7,541 nt of DNA from Methylophaga sp. (GTDB taxonomy: Bacteria > Pseudomonadota > Gammaproteobacteria > Nitrosococcales > Methylophagaceae): positions 1-7,541 of the forward strand of contig JABURN010000096.1 in NCBI GenBank assembly GCA_014762585.1, in the 5' to 3' direction. A program made the translations under genes and the position numbers. The stretch's first letter is position 1. The number at the start of each line of letters is the position of its first letter. Shown here piece by piece: positions 6,061-7,541 of this stretch. The notes under the pieces are model-generated. The model did not search any database and was not told the origin of the DNA. It saw nothing but the letters and a program-made list of their open reading frames with translations.

Positions 6061-7158
6061 ATGAAGCAAGCATCAGAATCCACAGCGGATTTGCAGTCAC
6101 CATTACAGGTTGGCGCCATTCAGCTGAAAAATCGTTTTGTCATGGCACCGCTGACCCGCAACCGTGCCGGTGAAGGTCTGGTTCCGACCGATATGATGGT
6201 CGAATATTACCGTCAGCGTGCCTCAGCCGGTCTCATCATCACCGAGGCCACACTGGTCTCTGAGGACGGCATCGGTTATCCCAATATTCCCGGCATTTAC
6301 ACCGAGGCCCAGATCGAAGGCTGGAAAAAGGTCACCGACGCGGTCCATCAGGCCGGGGGCAAAATCGTGATGCAGATCTGGCACTGTGGCCGTGTTGGTC
6401 ATACTTCCCTGCTCAACGGCAAGCTGCCGATGGCGCCTTCGGCAATTAAACCGGCCGGAGAAGTCATGACCTATGAAGGCATGAAGCCTTATGAAACACC
6501 GCGAGAAATGTCACTGGACGATATCAAACGCATTAAAGAAAACTTCCGCCAGGCCGCGCAAAACGCTCTAAGCGCCGGTTTTGATGGTGTTGAAGTCCAC
6601 GGTGCCAACGGCTATCTGCTGGATCAGTTCCTGCGTGACGGCAGTAACCAGCGTAGCGATGAGTATGGTGGCAGCCTTGAAAATCGCGCAAAGCTGTTGC
6701 TGGAAGTGGTTGATGAAGTCACCCGGATCTGGGGCGCAGATCGAGTCGGTGTCAGACTGTCGCCATTGCAGCCTTTTAATGATGTCCACGACAGCCATCC
6801 AGAGCAGACTTTCCGCTACGCCGTTGAGCAGCTCGACAAATTCGGCCTGGCCTATCTGCATATCACCGAAATGGGTATCGATAACCCGGGTGCGGCCGGT
6901 CCGGCATTTGATATTCACTCGCTGCGTCCGCTCTGGCATGGCATTTATATGACCAATTACGATTACAGCCTGGACAAGGCCAATGACATCATCAGCAGAG
7001 GCGATGTCGATCTGGTCTCATTCGGCAAACTGTTTATCGCCAACCCCGATCTGCCATTACGTTTCGAAAAAAACGCGCCGCTCAACGAGCCCGACCCGGA
7101 CTCATTCTATGGCGGCGACGAACGTGGCTATATTGATTACCCCTTCCTCGAAGCTTGA
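6061..7158 (+). CDS. nemA: Old Yellow Enzyme-family alkene reductase, NemA (N-ethylmaleimide reductase)
   Basis: This 365-residue FMN-dependent TIM-barrel ene-reductase is, as recalled, the same length as E. coli NemA. Landmarks are MAPLTRNRA (28-36, with the Thr of classical OYEs modulating FMN), QIWHCGRVGH (105-114), the substrate-anion-binding H180 and N183 and the proton-donor Y185 in VHGANGYLLDQF, the hallmark SNQRSDEYGGSLENR (195-209), and the phosphate-binding end VSFGKLFIANPDLPLR (319-334). It reduces activated C=C bonds (maleimides, enones, nitro compounds) with NADPH in the cytosol. The start at 6061 is preferred over the in-frame ATG at 6055 because AAAAGGA ends directly before 6055 and is 6 bases from 6061. 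Its partnership with a NemR-like repressor mirrors the nemRA pair of enterobacteria, but here it is third in the operon rather than adjacent to the repressor. Confidence 0.93.
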   Translation: MKQASESTADLQSPLQVGAIQLKNRFVMAPLTRNRAGEGLVPTDMMVEYYRQRASAGLIITEATLVSEDGIGYPNIPGIYTEAQIEGWKKVTDAVHQAGGKIVMQIWHCGRVGHTSLLNGKLPMAPSAIKPAGEVMTYEGMKPYETPREMSLDDIKRIKENFRQAAQNALSAGFDGVEVHGANGYLLDQFLRDGSNQRSDEYGGSLENRAKLLLEVVDEVTRIWGADRVGVRLSPLQPFNDVHDSHPEQTFRYAVEQLDKFGLAYLHITEMGIDNPGAAGPAFDIHSLRPLWHGIYMTNYDYSLDKANDIISRGDVDLVSFGKLFIANPDLPLRFEKNAPLNEPDPDSFYGGDERGYIDYPFLEA

Positions 7159-7166
7159 GGCCTCAA
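7155..7166. repeat. 12-bp perfect palindrome over the nemA stop codon
   Basis: TTGAGGCCTCAA reads the same on both strands and contains the nemA TGA. It has no loop and no T-tract, so it is not a standard terminator. The following gene begins within 20 bases with a strong ribosome site. It may be chance; recorded because it sits at the gene junction. Confidence 0.3.
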
Positions 7167-7184
7167 TCCATTAAAGGAGGAATG

Positions 7185-7541
7185 ATGAAACTCAAATTTT
7201 TATCTCTGGCAAGCCTGGCAGCCTCATCGCTGGGACTGATGGCGGCACCGGTCATGGCAGACCGTGCAGCCGCCGAAGCCAATCTGCATAAACTCAATGT
7301 GCCAGACGGTTTCAAAGTTGAAGTCTACGCTGAAGTGCCGAATGCCCGTCAGATGGCCTTCGGTCAATCCACCGGCACCGTCTTCGTCGGTACCCGTGGC
7401 AAGAATGTTTATGCCGTGGTCGACAAGAACAAGGATCGTCAGGCTGATGAAGTCGTCAATATTCTCAGCGATCTTAAAGTCGGTAACGGTGTGGCCATGC
7501 ACCAGGGTAACCTTTATGTAGCAGAACAGCACCGTATCGCC
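7185..7541 (+). CDS. Exported PQQ-dependent sugar dehydrogenase-like (sorbosone dehydrogenase family) protein, partial
   Basis: The first 119 codons are present; the gene runs off the right edge. A Sec signal peptide is clear: MKLK, a hydrophobic stretch, then an APVMA-D cleavage site after residue 25, so the product is periplasmic or secreted. The mature part (LNVPDGFKVEVYAEVPNARQMAF, then VFVGTRGKNVYAVVDKNKDRQADE and GVAMHQGNLYVAEQHRIA, split across about 37-119) resembles the first blades of the six-bladed propeller of the PQQ/sorbosone dehydrogenase group, which oxidise sugars or aldoses. Catalytic and PQQ-binding residues lie beyond the window, so activity is unproven. AAAGGAGG (7173-7180) is 4 bases before the ATG at 7185; the tandem ATG at 7182 is only 1 base away and less likely. 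With 26 bases after nemA and no terminator, it is probably part of the same operon. Confidence 0.78.
   Translation, partial: MKLKFLSLASLAASSLGLMAAPVMADRAAAEANLHKLNVPDGFKVEVYAEVPNARQMAFGQSTGTVFVGTRGKNVYAVVDKNKDRQADEVVNILSDLKVGNGVAMHQGNLYVAEQHRIA

Overview
The window looks like the left end of a draft-assembly contig from a salt-adapted (marine or halophilic) gammaproteobacterium. The genes are densely packed, GC content is moderate, and Shine-Dalgarno sites are good. YqhD, NemR and NemA resemble their E. coli counterparts closely as recalled from memory, and the left half appears to encode ectoine (compatible solute) breakdown. The genus cannot be named from the sequence. Bases 2-18 match the Tn5/Nextera mosaic-end adapter, so the first 18 bases are probably library artefact rather than genome.

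Left half, minus strand (transcribed right to left): an M20-family amidohydrolase (probable N-acetyl-diaminobutyrate deacetylase, DoeB2-like), an EctB/DoeD-type diaminobutyrate transaminase, and the N-terminal 162 codons of an M24-family hydrolase (probable ectoine hydrolase, DoeA). Gaps are 53 bp and then a 4-bp ATGA overlap, so this reads as one operon. Together the enzymes would open the ectoine ring, remove the acetyl group and transaminate diaminobutyrate to aspartate semialdehyde. The expected dehydrogenase (DoeC), transporter and dedicated regulator are not in the window.

The 211-bp divergent region (2990-3200) holds a perfect 8+5+8 inverted repeat close to the deacetylase start, and a 15-bp NemR-type operator just before the regulator gene.

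Right half, plus strand: a NemR-like TetR repressor, followed by a tight run of yqhD (NADPH aldehyde reductase), an MDR-family quinone/enal reductase-like gene, nemA (Old Yellow Enzyme) and the start of an exported PQQ-type sugar dehydrogenase-like protein cut by the window end. The operator before nemR recurs exactly, within a 22-bp identical block, before yqhD. The simplest model is a reactive-electrophile/aldehyde detoxification operon. The repressor would be inactivated by reactive chlorine or electrophiles through its conserved Cys/Cys/Lys residues, releasing both its own gene and the yqhD-mdr-nemA operon. No RNA genes, insertion sequences, CRISPR arrays or broken genes were seen.
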